NCBI GenBank assembly: GCA_028724185.1 | Contig: JAQYDN010000007.1 | Coordinates: forward strand, 25,447 to 89,446 | Length of the DNA stretch: 64,000 nt | Direction: 5' to 3' | From: Bacillota bacterium | Lineage (GTDB): Bacteria; Bacillota; Clostridia; Tissierellales; Peptoniphilaceae | Shown here: positions 20,404-28,968 of the stretch, in pieces | Layout: each line of letters begins with the position of its first letter | How positions within the stretch are numbered: position 1 is the first letter of the stretch | The notes under the pieces: generated by a model | Seen by the model: only the letters and a program-made list of their open reading frames with translations | Told to the model about the DNA's origin: nothing | Database searches by the model: none | Translations under genes and position numbers: made by a program

Positions 20404-20430
20404 AAAAAAAGCCGACGACCGTCGGCTTTT
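20404..20430 (-). terminator. Terminator between the two CoA-transferase genes
   Basis: aaaagccgacggtcgtcggcttttttt on the minus strand. Confidence 0.85.
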
Positions 20431-20442
20431 GCTCCTTGAATG

Positions 20443-21783
20443 TTATCTCTTGTTGCTTGCTCTCCAGATGCCCATTTCTTCGGCGTTTTTAATGAGTTCG
20501 TCTCTGAAATCGGGGTGTGCCAAGTTGATGAGGCCTTCCGCTCTTTCCCAAGTCGACTTACCCTTGCAGTTGAAGATGCCGTACTCGGTGACGATGTATT
20601 GGGTATTCGGTCTCGCAACGGTGATAGCCGATCCGGTCTTAAAGTTCGGTAAAATTCTCGATTCCACTTCGCCCTTTTTGTTGGTATAGGTCGAGCTCAA
20701 GCAGATAATGCTCTTACCACCCTTGGCGAGGTATGCGCCCAATGCGAAGTCCAACTGTCCGCCGGCGCCCGAGATGTGTTTAAATCCGGTCGATTCGGAG
20801 GAAACTTGTCCCCAGAGGTCGACGTTCAGCGCATTGTTGATGGAAATAAAGTTGTCGATTTCCTTGACGACGGCTGCGGCGTTGGTGTAGCTGACCGGTG
20901 CGGCCATACATTCCGGATTTTCGTCGATAAATTCGTAAAGCTCCTTGCTGCCTGCGGCGAAACCGTATACTTGACGATATCTGTCGATGGTCTTCTTCGA
21001 ACCGTTGACCTTGCCTTTTTTGGACATCTCGACGAAGGCGTCGACGTACATTTCGGAGTGAACGCCGAGGTCCTTTAAGTCGCTGTCCGCGATCAAAGCG
21101 CCGACGGCATTCGGCATACCGCCGATACCGAGTTGAAGGGTGGCACCGTTGGGGATTTCGTCGACGATGTATTCCGCAACCGCTTTATCGACGTCTCCGT
21201 AGGGAGCCGAGGGTACTTCGAAGGGATCCGTCGGTTCAGCTTCGACGACGTAGTCGACCTTGTCGATGTGAATTTCCGACTCGCTGCGTCCGAAGCAGTA
21301 AGGGAATTTTTCGTTGACTTCGATAATGACCGTCTTTGCCTTTTCGATGACCGCCATTTGGTGAGATGTATTCAAACCGAAGTTAAAGTAACCGTGTTTA
21401 TCCATCGGCGTTGCGACGACGATGGCGACGTCGAGGTCAACTTCGTCGCGATAGTACTTCGGAAGTTCCGAATAGCGAAGCGGCACGTAAAATGCACCGG
21501 CGCCGGCGTTGATCGCTTTTCGTTCTCCGCCACTGGAGTGCCAGCTGTTCCACACGAAGTGTTTTCCTTCGGGGTCGACTTTGGCGACTTCGGGAAGTTC
21601 AAATGCCAAACCGCCATAGAAGATGACGTCGTTCAATTCGTCGACGCGTTTTGCGATTTCCTTGTCGACTGCCTTGCTGACGCCTGCGGCCCAGCCCATT
21701 TCGACGCGGTCGCCGGATTTAATCTTCGCGGCCGCCTCCTTAGCGGAGATTAACTTTTCGTTGTATTTTTTTGAATAATCCAT
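20443..21783 (-). CDS. Acetyl-CoA hydrolase/transferase family (butyryl-CoA:acetate CoA-transferase-like)
   Basis: [13 protein letters not shown]..., [34 protein letters not shown]; start at [10 protein letters not shown] behind GGAGGATGAG. Confidence 0.9.
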   Translation of the reverse strand: MDYSKKYNEKLISAKEAAAKIKSGDRVEMGWAAGVSKAVDKEIAKRVDELNDVIFYGGLAFELPEVAKVDPEGKHFVWNSWHSSGGERKAINAGAGAFYVPLRYSELPKYYRDEVDLDVAIVVATPMDKHGYFNFGLNTSHQMAVIEKAKTVIIEVNEKFPYCFGRSESEIHIDKVDYVVEAEPTDPFEVPSAPYGDVDKAVAEYIVDEIPNGATLQLGIGGMPNAVGALIADSDLKDLGVHSEMYVDAFVEMSKKGKVNGSKKTIDRYRQVYGFAAGSKELYEFIDENPECMAAPVSYTNAAAVVKEIDNFISINNALNVDLWGQVSSESTGFKHISGAGGQLDFALGAYLAKGGKSIICLSSTYTNKKGEVESRILPNFKTGSAITVARPNTQYIVTEYGIFNCKGKSTWERAEGLINLAHPDFRDELIKNAEEMGIWRASNKR

Positions 21784-21901
21784 CTCATCCTCCATCTGTA
21801 ATATAGAATTCAAGCTTTCGCTAGCTCGTCTATTGATAATATACACGATCCCATTTGATTTTTCAATTTATAAAGCTAAAGATTGTTATTTTTTTATAAA
21901 A

Positions 21902-22696
21902 TTAAAATCCGAATCGTCGGTATAAATCTTCTCGTCGGTCCTTTAAAAAGTGTTGCCACTCCCGCGCTTTTTTTAGAAATTCCCGACTCACCTCGGCGGT
22001 ATAGACGCCGGGCGCGTGATCGGCCTTTACGAGAAACTCGGCGTGCGGTCCCACGATCGCCGTTCCCCCACTCCGGTAGGTGCCGTCTCCGTTCGACTTA
22101 CAGAATCCCGCACAGGCGAGATAACATTGATTCTCGAGCGCCCGGGAACATTGCACGAGTTCGAGGTGGCGCATCCACTTCGACGGCCAGGCCGCCGGGA
22201 CAAACAGGACGTCGACGCCGCTTAACCCGTAACAGCGGAGCCACTCGGGAAAGTTCATATCGTAGCAGATGACGACGCCACAAGGCACGCCGTCCAACTC
22301 GAACAGGCCGATCTCATTTCCCGCGGCGTAGTAGTCGCGCTCGATGCCGTCCTGGTAGAGATGCACCTTGTCGTAGACCGCGACCTCCTCGCCCTTTCTG
22401 TCAAAGACATGGGCGGTGTTATAGACTGCTCCGTCCCGGCGCTCCGCGACGGATCCGCCGACGATGTTGACCGCATACTCTTTCGCCGCCTTCGAGAGAA
22501 GCTTGCGCGTCCTCTCGCCGCCTTCGTCCGCCTGATCGCGATGCGTCTCGGGCGGTCCGAACACGTTCCACTTTTCGGGCAACACGATCACATCCGGCTC
22601 CTCCTTCGCCGCCTCTTCGATCATCGACGCACAGTACGCGAACGGATCCATGTGGGATGCCCGCGTCGCGTCGAACTGTACACAGCTTATTTTCAT
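21902..22696 (-). CDS. Carbon-nitrogen hydrolase (nitrilase/omega-amidase-like)
   Basis: VIVLPEKWN; KVHLYQ; VVICYDMNFPEWLR (E-K-C triad); start at MKISCVQFD. Confidence 0.9.
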   Translation of the reverse strand: MKISCVQFDATRASHMDPFAYCASMIEEAAKEEPDVIVLPEKWNVFGPPETHRDQADEGGERTRKLLSKAAKEYAVNIVGGSVAERRDGAVYNTAHVFDRKGEEVAVYDKVHLYQDGIERDYYAAGNEIGLFELDGVPCGVVICYDMNFPEWLRCYGLSGVDVLFVPAAWPSKWMRHLELVQCSRALENQCYLACAGFCKSNGDGTYRSGGTAIVGPHAEFLVKADHAPGVYTAEVSREFLKKAREWQHFLKDRREDLYRRFGF

Positions 22697-22744
22697 AGAC
22701 GTCCTCCCCTTCCTTTTATCCTTCGACGGTCGATTCTTCCTACT

Positions 22745-22775
22745 AAAAAAGGCCGACCTTCGCAGTCGACCTTTC
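22745..22775 (-). terminator. Terminator after lysS
   Basis: aaggtcgactgcgaaggtcggccttttttag on the minus strand. Confidence 0.75.
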
Positions 22776-22786
22776 ATCTCTTCTAT

Positions 22787-24685
22787 TTAAGCTAATTTCG
22801 CGCCCGCGGGGATTCTATCGGAAATCACCAACAGATTCAGTTTTTCCTCGCCCTCCTCCTCGTGGATGGCGGAAAGCAACATGCCGCAGGAGTCGATGCC
22901 CATCATCTTTCTGGGCGGTAAGTTGACGATAGCGACTAAGGTGCGACCCACGAGGTCCTCGGGGTTGTAGTAGTCTTTAATGCCCGATAAGATGATGCGG
23001 TCCTCGCCGGAGCCGTCGTCCAGGGTAAACTTCAAAAGTTTTTTGCTCTTCGGCACTTCCTCGCACGCCTTGACCTTGACGGCTCTGAGATCGGATTTTA
23101 TAAAGGTGTCAAAATCGACCATCTCTTCAAACAGCGGCTCGACGGTCACGTTCGAAAAGTCGATTTCCTCGATCTCGTCCTCGAGAAGGGGCTTCTTCGG
23201 GGCGTCGTCTTCGTCGTCCGACAGCGGTTTCATCGTCGGGAAGAACAAGACGTCGCGAATGCTCGATTGATCGGTCAAGAGCATAATCATGCGGTCGACG
23301 CCGATTCCGAGTCCTCCCGTGGGGGGAAGGCCTACTTCGATGGCGTTGACGAAGTCGTAATCCATGGGATGCGCCTCGTCGTCGCCTTTTTCCTGGTCCT
23401 TGACCTGTTCTTCAAAACGCTCGCGTTGATCGATCGGGTCGTTCAACTCGCTGAAGGCGTTGGCAAATTCCCAGGTATTGATAAAGGCCTCGAAACGGCG
23501 CGTGAGTCTCGGATCTTCGGGGTCGCGCTTGGCGAGGGGGCTGACTTCGACGGGATGGCCCGTAACGAAGGTCGGTTGAACCAATTTTTCCTCGCAGAAT
23601 TCCTCGAACATTTCGCTGATGACGTGACCGCGCGTCCAGAAGGGCTGTACGTCGAGCCCCTTTTCCTTCGCGATGGCGAGCGCCTCGTCGTCGGTGTCGA
23701 TCGCGGAAAAGTCGATGCCCGCGTATTCCTCGATCGCCTCTTCCATGCTGACGCGTCGCCACGGCGGCGTGAGGTCGATTTCCGTTCCCTGATACGTAAT
23801 GACCGGGGATCCCAAGACTTTTTCGGCGGCGTAGGCGAAAAGGTTTTCGGTGATCACCATCATCTCGTCCATGTCGACGTAAGCTTGGTACAACTCGATG
23901 TTGGTAAACTCGGGGTTGTGGCGCGAATCCATCCCCTCGTTTCTGAACATCTTGCCCATCTCGTAGACTTTGTCGAAGCCGCCGACGATCAGGCGTTTTA
24001 AGAACAGTTCGTTTGCGATGCGCATTTGAAGGTCGATGTCGAGCGCATTGTGGTGGGTCAAAAACGGTCTCGCGTTGGCACCGCCCGCGACGTTTCCTAA
24101 AATCGGCGTCTCGACTTCCAAAAATCCGCGATCGTCCAGGTACTCGCGGATGGCCTTGATGATGGCACTTCGCTTAAAAAATACGTCCTTGACCTCGGGA
24201 TTGATGATGAGGTCGACGTAGCGTTGACGGTAGCGCAAGTCCATGTCCTTCAGGCCGTGGAATTTTTCGGGGAGGACCTGAACGCTCTTCGACAGGAGCT
24301 CGGCACTCTCCGGCTCGACGGAGATCGCACCGGTTTGGGTACGGACGACTTTTCCCTTGACGCCCAAGAAGTCTCCGACGTCAGTGGCCTTGATGACCGC
24401 GTAATCGTCGCCCAATGTATTTTTTCTCGCAAAGATTTGCACCTGTCCGTAGGTGTCCTGCAAGTCTAAAAAGGCGAGCTTGCCGTGACCTCGCTTGCTG
24501 ACGATGCGCCCCGCGATCGACACGGTCTTTCCCTCCATCTCGTCGAAGCGATCGACGATGGCGTCGGTGTAGGTATCGACGTCGTACTTTTCGACGAGAT
24601 AGGGACTGTTGCCTTCGTCGATAAGATCCTGAACTTTTTCGAGTTTTCTGTCTCTGACTTCACTGCTCTTTTGGAGCTTCGCCAT
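22787..24685 (-). CDS. lysS: Lysyl-tRNA synthetase (class II) with C-terminal Trbp111/MetG-C-like OB-fold domain
   Basis: Class II motifs (RYRQRYVDLI, FRNEGMDSRHNPEFTNIELYQAY, GLGIGVDRMIMLLTDQSSIRDVLFFP), then extra ~110 aa VDFDTFIKSDLRAVKVKACEEVPKSKKLLKFTLDDGSGEDRIILSGI... Confidence 0.95.
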   Translation of the reverse strand: MAKLQKSSEVRDRKLEKVQDLIDEGNSPYLVEKYDVDTYTDAIVDRFDEMEGKTVSIAGRIVSKRGHGKLAFLDLQDTYGQVQIFARKNTLGDDYAVIKATDVGDFLGVKGKVVRTQTGAISVEPESAELLSKSVQVLPEKFHGLKDMDLRYRQRYVDLIINPEVKDVFFKRSAIIKAIREYLDDRGFLEVETPILGNVAGGANARPFLTHHNALDIDLQMRIANELFLKRLIVGGFDKVYEMGKMFRNEGMDSRHNPEFTNIELYQAYVDMDEMMVITENLFAYAAEKVLGSPVITYQGTEIDLTPPWRRVSMEEAIEEYAGIDFSAIDTDDEALAIAKEKGLDVQPFWTRGHVISEMFEEFCEEKLVQPTFVTGHPVEVSPLAKRDPEDPRLTRRFEAFINTWEFANAFSELNDPIDQRERFEEQVKDQEKGDDEAHPMDYDFVNAIEVGLPPTGGLGIGVDRMIMLLTDQSSIRDVLFFPTMKPLSDDEDDAPKKPLLEDEIEEIDFSNVTVEPLFEEMVDFDTFIKSDLRAVKVKACEEVPKSKKLLKFTLDDGSGEDRIILSGIKDYYNPEDLVGRTLVAIVNLPPRKMMGIDSCGMLLSAIHEEEGEEKLNLLVISDRIPAGAKLA

Positions 24686-24705
24686 GCTATTCCTCCTGCT
24701 CTTTT

Positions 24706-25185
24706 TTATTTGATCGAGATCTTTAAAACTTCCAATCTGACTTTACCTTGGGGAACGTCGATTTCGGCGATGTCGCCGATGCCCTTGCCCATCAATCCCG
24801 CGCCGATGGGGCTTTCGTTGGAGATCTTTCCCTCGAGCGGATCGGCCTCGGCACTTCCGACGATGTCGTAGGTGTCTTCTTCTCCGCTGTCGACGTCTTT
24901 GACGGTGACGGACGAGCCGACGTTGACGATTTGGTCGTTCAACTCGTTTTCCTTGATGACTTTCGCGTTGCGCGCCATGTACTCGAGCTTGGCGATGCGC
25001 TCTTCGACCTGAGCCTGTTCGTTTTTCGCCTCGTCGTACTCGGAGTTCTCGGACAAGTCGCCGTAGCCGAGTGCAACTTTGATTCTCTCGGCGACCTCTT
25101 TACGTCTGACGGTCTTTAACTCGTCGATTTCGTCTTCGATTTTTTGTAAACCCTCTTCGGTGATTAATACTTCATTCTCTGCCAT
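24706..25185 (-). CDS. greA: Transcription elongation factor GreA
   Basis: LITEEGLQKIEDEIDELKTVRRKEVAERIKVALGYGDLSENSEYDEAKNEQA. Confidence 0.96.
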   Translation of the reverse strand: MAENEVLITEEGLQKIEDEIDELKTVRRKEVAERIKVALGYGDLSENSEYDEAKNEQAQVEERIAKLEYMARNAKVIKENELNDQIVNVGSSVTVKDVDSGEEDTYDIVGSAEADPLEGKISNESPIGAGLMGKGIGDIAEIDVPQGKVRLEVLKISIK

Positions 25186-25230
25186 TGTACCACTCCTATT
25201 TTGCGAATCCTCGCCTATTTTTGAATTTAT

Positions 25231-25256
25231 GAAGAAAGGACCCGCATCGGGTCCGC
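25231..25256 (-). terminator. Terminator after dusB
   Basis: ggacccgatgcgggtcctttcttc on the minus strand. Confidence 0.7.
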
Positions 25257-25297
25257 ATAATCAATTCGTTTCATTATATAAAACATGTCTTTATCTG

Positions 25298-26248
25298 TCA
25301 ATCGGTCGACGACAATCGGGCGATCTCGTCGAGATAACGGACGATCTCCTCGGGGTCGCTCAGAGACAGGATGTGGCTTCGATGTCTCTTCGCGTCTTTC
25401 ATCCCCTTCAGATAGCCGATAAAGTGTTTGCGCATCTCGATGACGCCTAAGTGTTCGCCCTTGTCGCGAATGCTCAAGGCGAGATGTTCTTTCGCCACGC
25501 GAATAATCTCCTCGGCACTTGGGGCGGGGATTGCCTCGCCCGAAAGCGCGGCCTTAATTTCCCGAAAGATAAAGGGATTTCCGATCGCGCCGCGTCCGAT
25601 CGCGACGCCCGATACACCCGCGTCCGCATGGCTCAATGCCTCGTCGGCCGAGGCGATGTCGCCGTTTCCCACGACAGGTATCGAAATCTCCCGCGCCACC
25701 TCCGCGATAAAGTCCCAATCGGCCCGCCCCTGATAGTAGGCCTCGCGGCTTCGCCCGTGCACGGTGACAAACTCGACGCCTTCTTCTTCGGCGATCTTTG
25801 CGATCGCCATCCCCTCGGTGTCTCCTTCTAAAAAGCCCTTTCGGATTTTGACGCTCACGGGAATGCGCGAGGTCTCCACGGCCGCGCGCATAATCGCCCG
25901 CGCCTTGTCGGGCGTCTTCAACAGGGCGCTCCCGCTGCCGGTCTTTACGATCTTCGGCGCGGGACAGCCCATGTTGATGTCGATGCTCTTAAACGGGAGT
26001 TCTCCCTCGTTAAGCTTTTCGATGACGGCGCGAAATTGCTCCGCGTCGTCCCCGAAGAGCTGCAGCGATACGGGCGCCTCCTCGGGCGAGACGCTCATCA
26101 GCCTTCTCGTCTTCTTATCTCCATAATAAAGCGCCTTGACGCTCACCATTTCCGTCGTCGAGTAATCCATGCCGTATCGGCTCGAGATGACGCGAAAACT
26201 TCGGTCGGTGTAGCCCGCCATAGGCGCGAGTGCGACGGTGAATGGCAT
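25298..26248 (-). CDS. dusB: tRNA-dihydrouridine synthase
   Basis: ALAPMAGYTDRSFR; INMGCPAPKIVKTGSGSALLKTP; start/stop overlap with coaX. Confidence 0.94.
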   Translation of the reverse strand: MPFTVALAPMAGYTDRSFRVISSRYGMDYSTTEMVSVKALYYGDKKTRRLMSVSPEEAPVSLQLFGDDAEQFRAVIEKLNEGELPFKSIDINMGCPAPKIVKTGSGSALLKTPDKARAIMRAAVETSRIPVSVKIRKGFLEGDTEGMAIAKIAEEEGVEFVTVHGRSREAYYQGRADWDFIAEVAREISIPVVGNGDIASADEALSHADAGVSGVAIGRGAIGNPFIFREIKAALSGEAIPAPSAEEIIRVAKEHLALSIRDKGEHLGVIEMRKHFIGYLKGMKDAKRHRSHILSLSDPEEIVRYLDEIARLSSTD

Positions 26249-27021
26249 CAGCTGTTCAAATCGTAGATGATTCTCAGGCCGTCCATGGTCAAGTCGCGGT
26301 CGATCACGATGTCGTAGGCGCTCTCCGAGACGAGGAGCGTGGAGAACCCGCCGGTCGCGATAATTCGGATGTCGCTCGGATCTTTTTCGAGTTCTCTGCA
26401 AATGTGCTCGATGATGCCGTCGATCATGGTCGAAAACCCGTAGTACAGCCCGTTTTGCATGCTGCTTACCGTCGTCTTCCCGATGACTTTTTCAGGCTTG
26501 ATGATCTCGACTTTGGGAAGTTTCGAGGTCTGCGAGACCAATGCCTCCGCCGAAATCCCGATGCCCGGAATGATCAAGCCGCCCAGGTAGTTTTTCTTGT
26601 CGTCGACGACGCAAAATGTAATCGCCGTCCCGAGGTCGATGATGATACAGGGTCCGCCGTAGCGGTGCACGGCGGCGACGGCGTTTACGATCCGATCGGC
26701 GCCCACTTCCTTCGGGTTGTCGTATCGAATGTTGATCCCCGTCTTAATGCCCGCGCCGACGATCAGGGGGTATTGGTGGAAATACTTGATAATCATATTT
26801 TGCATCGTGTGCATGATGTTCGGCACGACCGACGACAAGATGACCGCCTCGATGTCGACGGGTTTTAACTGGACGTTGTCGAGCATTTCCGTCACGAGCA
26901 TGCCGAACTCGTCGCTCGTCTTATTTTGATCGGAGGCAATCCGCCAGTCGTGAATCAACTCGGTGCCCTTAAAGGCGCCAAAGACGGTATTGGTATTTCC
27001 GACGTCTATCGCTAATAACAT
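26248..27021 (-). CDS. coaX: Type III pantothenate kinase
   Basis: MLLAIDVGNTNTVFGAFKG; GADRIVNAVAA; IIDLGTAITFCVVD. Confidence 0.95.
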   Translation of the reverse strand: MLLAIDVGNTNTVFGAFKGTELIHDWRIASDQNKTSDEFGMLVTEMLDNVQLKPVDIEAVILSSVVPNIMHTMQNMIIKYFHQYPLIVGAGIKTGINIRYDNPKEVGADRIVNAVAAVHRYGGPCIIIDLGTAITFCVVDDKKNYLGGLIIPGIGISAEALVSQTSKLPKVEIIKPEKVIGKTTVSSMQNGLYYGFSTMIDGIIEHICRELEKDPSDIRIIATGGFSTLLVSESAYDIVIDRDLTMDGLRIIYDLNS

Positions 27022-27040
27022 GTTTCACCTTACTTTTCTT

Positions 27041-27799
27041 CTAATTCTTTTTACTCATCGACCAACCGCTGACGACGCCGGTCGAAACGATGCCTGCGAG
27101 AATGCCCTCGGGAACGCCCGAAGTGATGATGGTCCCGAAAATGACGACGTTGACAATATCCGTCGGCGCGCCCATCGCCGAGACAAATCGCTCGGCAAAG
27201 AAGAGATAAATCCCTCCCATGACCATCGCGGAATGGATGACCGTCGCGATAAATGCCGACAGGACGACGGATGCGCTCTTGGATTCGGATTTATAGATCA
27301 AGTAAAGAAGACCCGCGGACAAAATTAAAAATAAAATATTTAAGACAAACCCCGCGCCGAACGTCGAGGTCGCGATGTCGCGGTAGATGCCCCAAGCGAG
27401 AAAAATCATCGCGGCGATCCACGCGACGAGGGCGATGCGCCTCAAGTGCTTGCCGTCTACGCGATTGAGCGCCCGAAAGAGGTAGTAGGCGAGGATACCC
27501 AACAAGACTCTCGGTAAGATGGAAATCAGCGGGTTGTAAAAGACGAACGAGATCGGGGTCGGCCGCGTGATGGCGTTAAACAGCGAACTCAATCCGAAAA
27601 TCAGCCCCACAAATCCCCCCACGACGGGTCCGTCGATAAAGGCTGCGATCAACACGGGGATGTGCATGGTCGTGGCGTTGAGCGGTCCGATCGGCACAAA
27701 TCCGAGCGGCGTCAGGCCGAGTACGACGGTGATTGCTCCTAAAATTCCGATGTCCACGATTTGTCGCGCGGACAAGCGGTTCTTCTTCAATTTTTTCAT
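27041..27799 (-). CDS. ECF transporter S component (probable pantothenate transporter, by coaX adjacency)
   Basis: ECF S-component membrane protein (RQIVDIGILGAITVVLGLTPLGFVPIGPLNATTMHIPVLI); next to coaX. Confidence 0.82.
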   Translation of the reverse strand: MKKLKKNRLSARQIVDIGILGAITVVLGLTPLGFVPIGPLNATTMHIPVLIAAFIDGPVVGGFVGLIFGLSSLFNAITRPTPISFVFYNPLISILPRVLLGILAYYLFRALNRVDGKHLRRIALVAWIAAMIFLAWGIYRDIATSTFGAGFVLNILFLILSAGLLYLIYKSESKSASVVLSAFIATVIHSAMVMGGIYLFFAERFVSAMGAPTDIVNVVIFGTIITSGVPEGILAGIVSTGVVSGWSMSKKN

Positions 27800-27861
27800 A
27801 AATAAAGCCTCCGATCCGGCTCGTGACGATGCCGGTCATTCATTCTACTTATTCGTTTTTC

Positions 27862-28779
27862 TTACACACTGTATACCGCATTGGCGACGGCTCGCGCGAC
27901 GACTTTGGGCATGTAGTACTCCGCGAGTTGCATCTCGCATCGCTTGCGGTTCGTCGCCACCGCAAAGATCGTATCGCCGTCGAGTTCCGTATGCACGGGG
28001 ACGATGCTCCTCGCATAGCCGTTGTGACTGATCGAAGCTAGCTTGCACAGCTGAGTCTTCGTCAGCGTCGCGTCGGTCGCGACGACGGCGAGCGTGGTGT
28101 TTTGATGTTTCCCCCGTTGAAAATCGACGACGCCCTTTGAAAGCGCCTCATCCACCGAGACGGCTCTTCCGTCGACGACAGGTTCCGCGATAAAACGTCC
28201 CCTCTCGTCGTCGACGATGTTGCCGAAGGCGTTGAGTGCGACGATCGCGGCGAAGGTTACGCCGTCCACCTCGATCGACGCCGAGCCGATGCCGGATTTT
28301 TTAGCATAGAATACGCCCATGCTCTTTGCGACGGTCGCGCCGCAACCGGCCCCGACGGATCCCTGTCTTCGCTCATCGCGGCTCGCCTTCTCATACGCCT
28401 TAAGACCCATCGCCTGATCGGGCCAGGCGTTCGCGTCTTTGTAGGTCAAGTCGAAGAGTACCGCCGAGGGGACGATCGGCACCACGCCGACGCCGACGTC
28501 GAAGCCGATGCGGTCCTCCCTGAGCCCGCGCATCACTCCCGATGCCGCCTCCAGGCCGTAGGCCGAGCCGCCGCTCAGGACGAAGGCGTGAACTTCGTCG
28601 ACGGCATACGTCGGGTGCAGGAGTATGCACTCCCGCGTCCCCGGTCCGCCGCCGCGAACGTCGACGCCCGCGGTGTTCCCTTCGGGCGGTAGGACGACGG
28701 TGACGCCCGTCCCCTTCGATTCGTCTTCTTCGTGACCGACGGCGATGCCTTCGACGTCGGTGATGTATCCGGTATACAT
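27862..28779 (-). CDS. P1 family (DmpA/L-aminopeptidase-like) peptidase
   Basis: GTGVTVVLPPEGNTAGVDVRGGGPGTRE; VLSGGSAYGLEAASGVMRGL; VGAGCGATVAK. Confidence 0.92.
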   Translation of the reverse strand: MYTGYITDVEGIAVGHEEDESKGTGVTVVLPPEGNTAGVDVRGGGPGTRECILLHPTYAVDEVHAFVLSGGSAYGLEAASGVMRGLREDRIGFDVGVGVVPIVPSAVLFDLTYKDANAWPDQAMGLKAYEKASRDERRQGSVGAGCGATVAKSMGVFYAKKSGIGSASIEVDGVTFAAIVALNAFGNIVDDERGRFIAEPVVDGRAVSVDEALSKGVVDFQRGKHQNTTLAVVATDATLTKTQLCKLASISHNGYARSIVPVHTELDGDTIFAVATNRKRCEMQLAEYYMPKVVARAVANAVYSV

Positions 28780-28968
28780 GAAACCTCCTTTTCGGGTTGT
28801 AATCAGTTTATTATAACATATTTGTGAAATACTTCCCACACGACTTCGCGCCCGCCTCCCCACTTTATCTAAAAAGTATATTTTTATCTAAGGTATCTAT
28901 TTTATCGGAATCACACTACCCTTCACCGTACCTTTTGGTATAATAAGACATTATAGAAGGAGGTTTCT

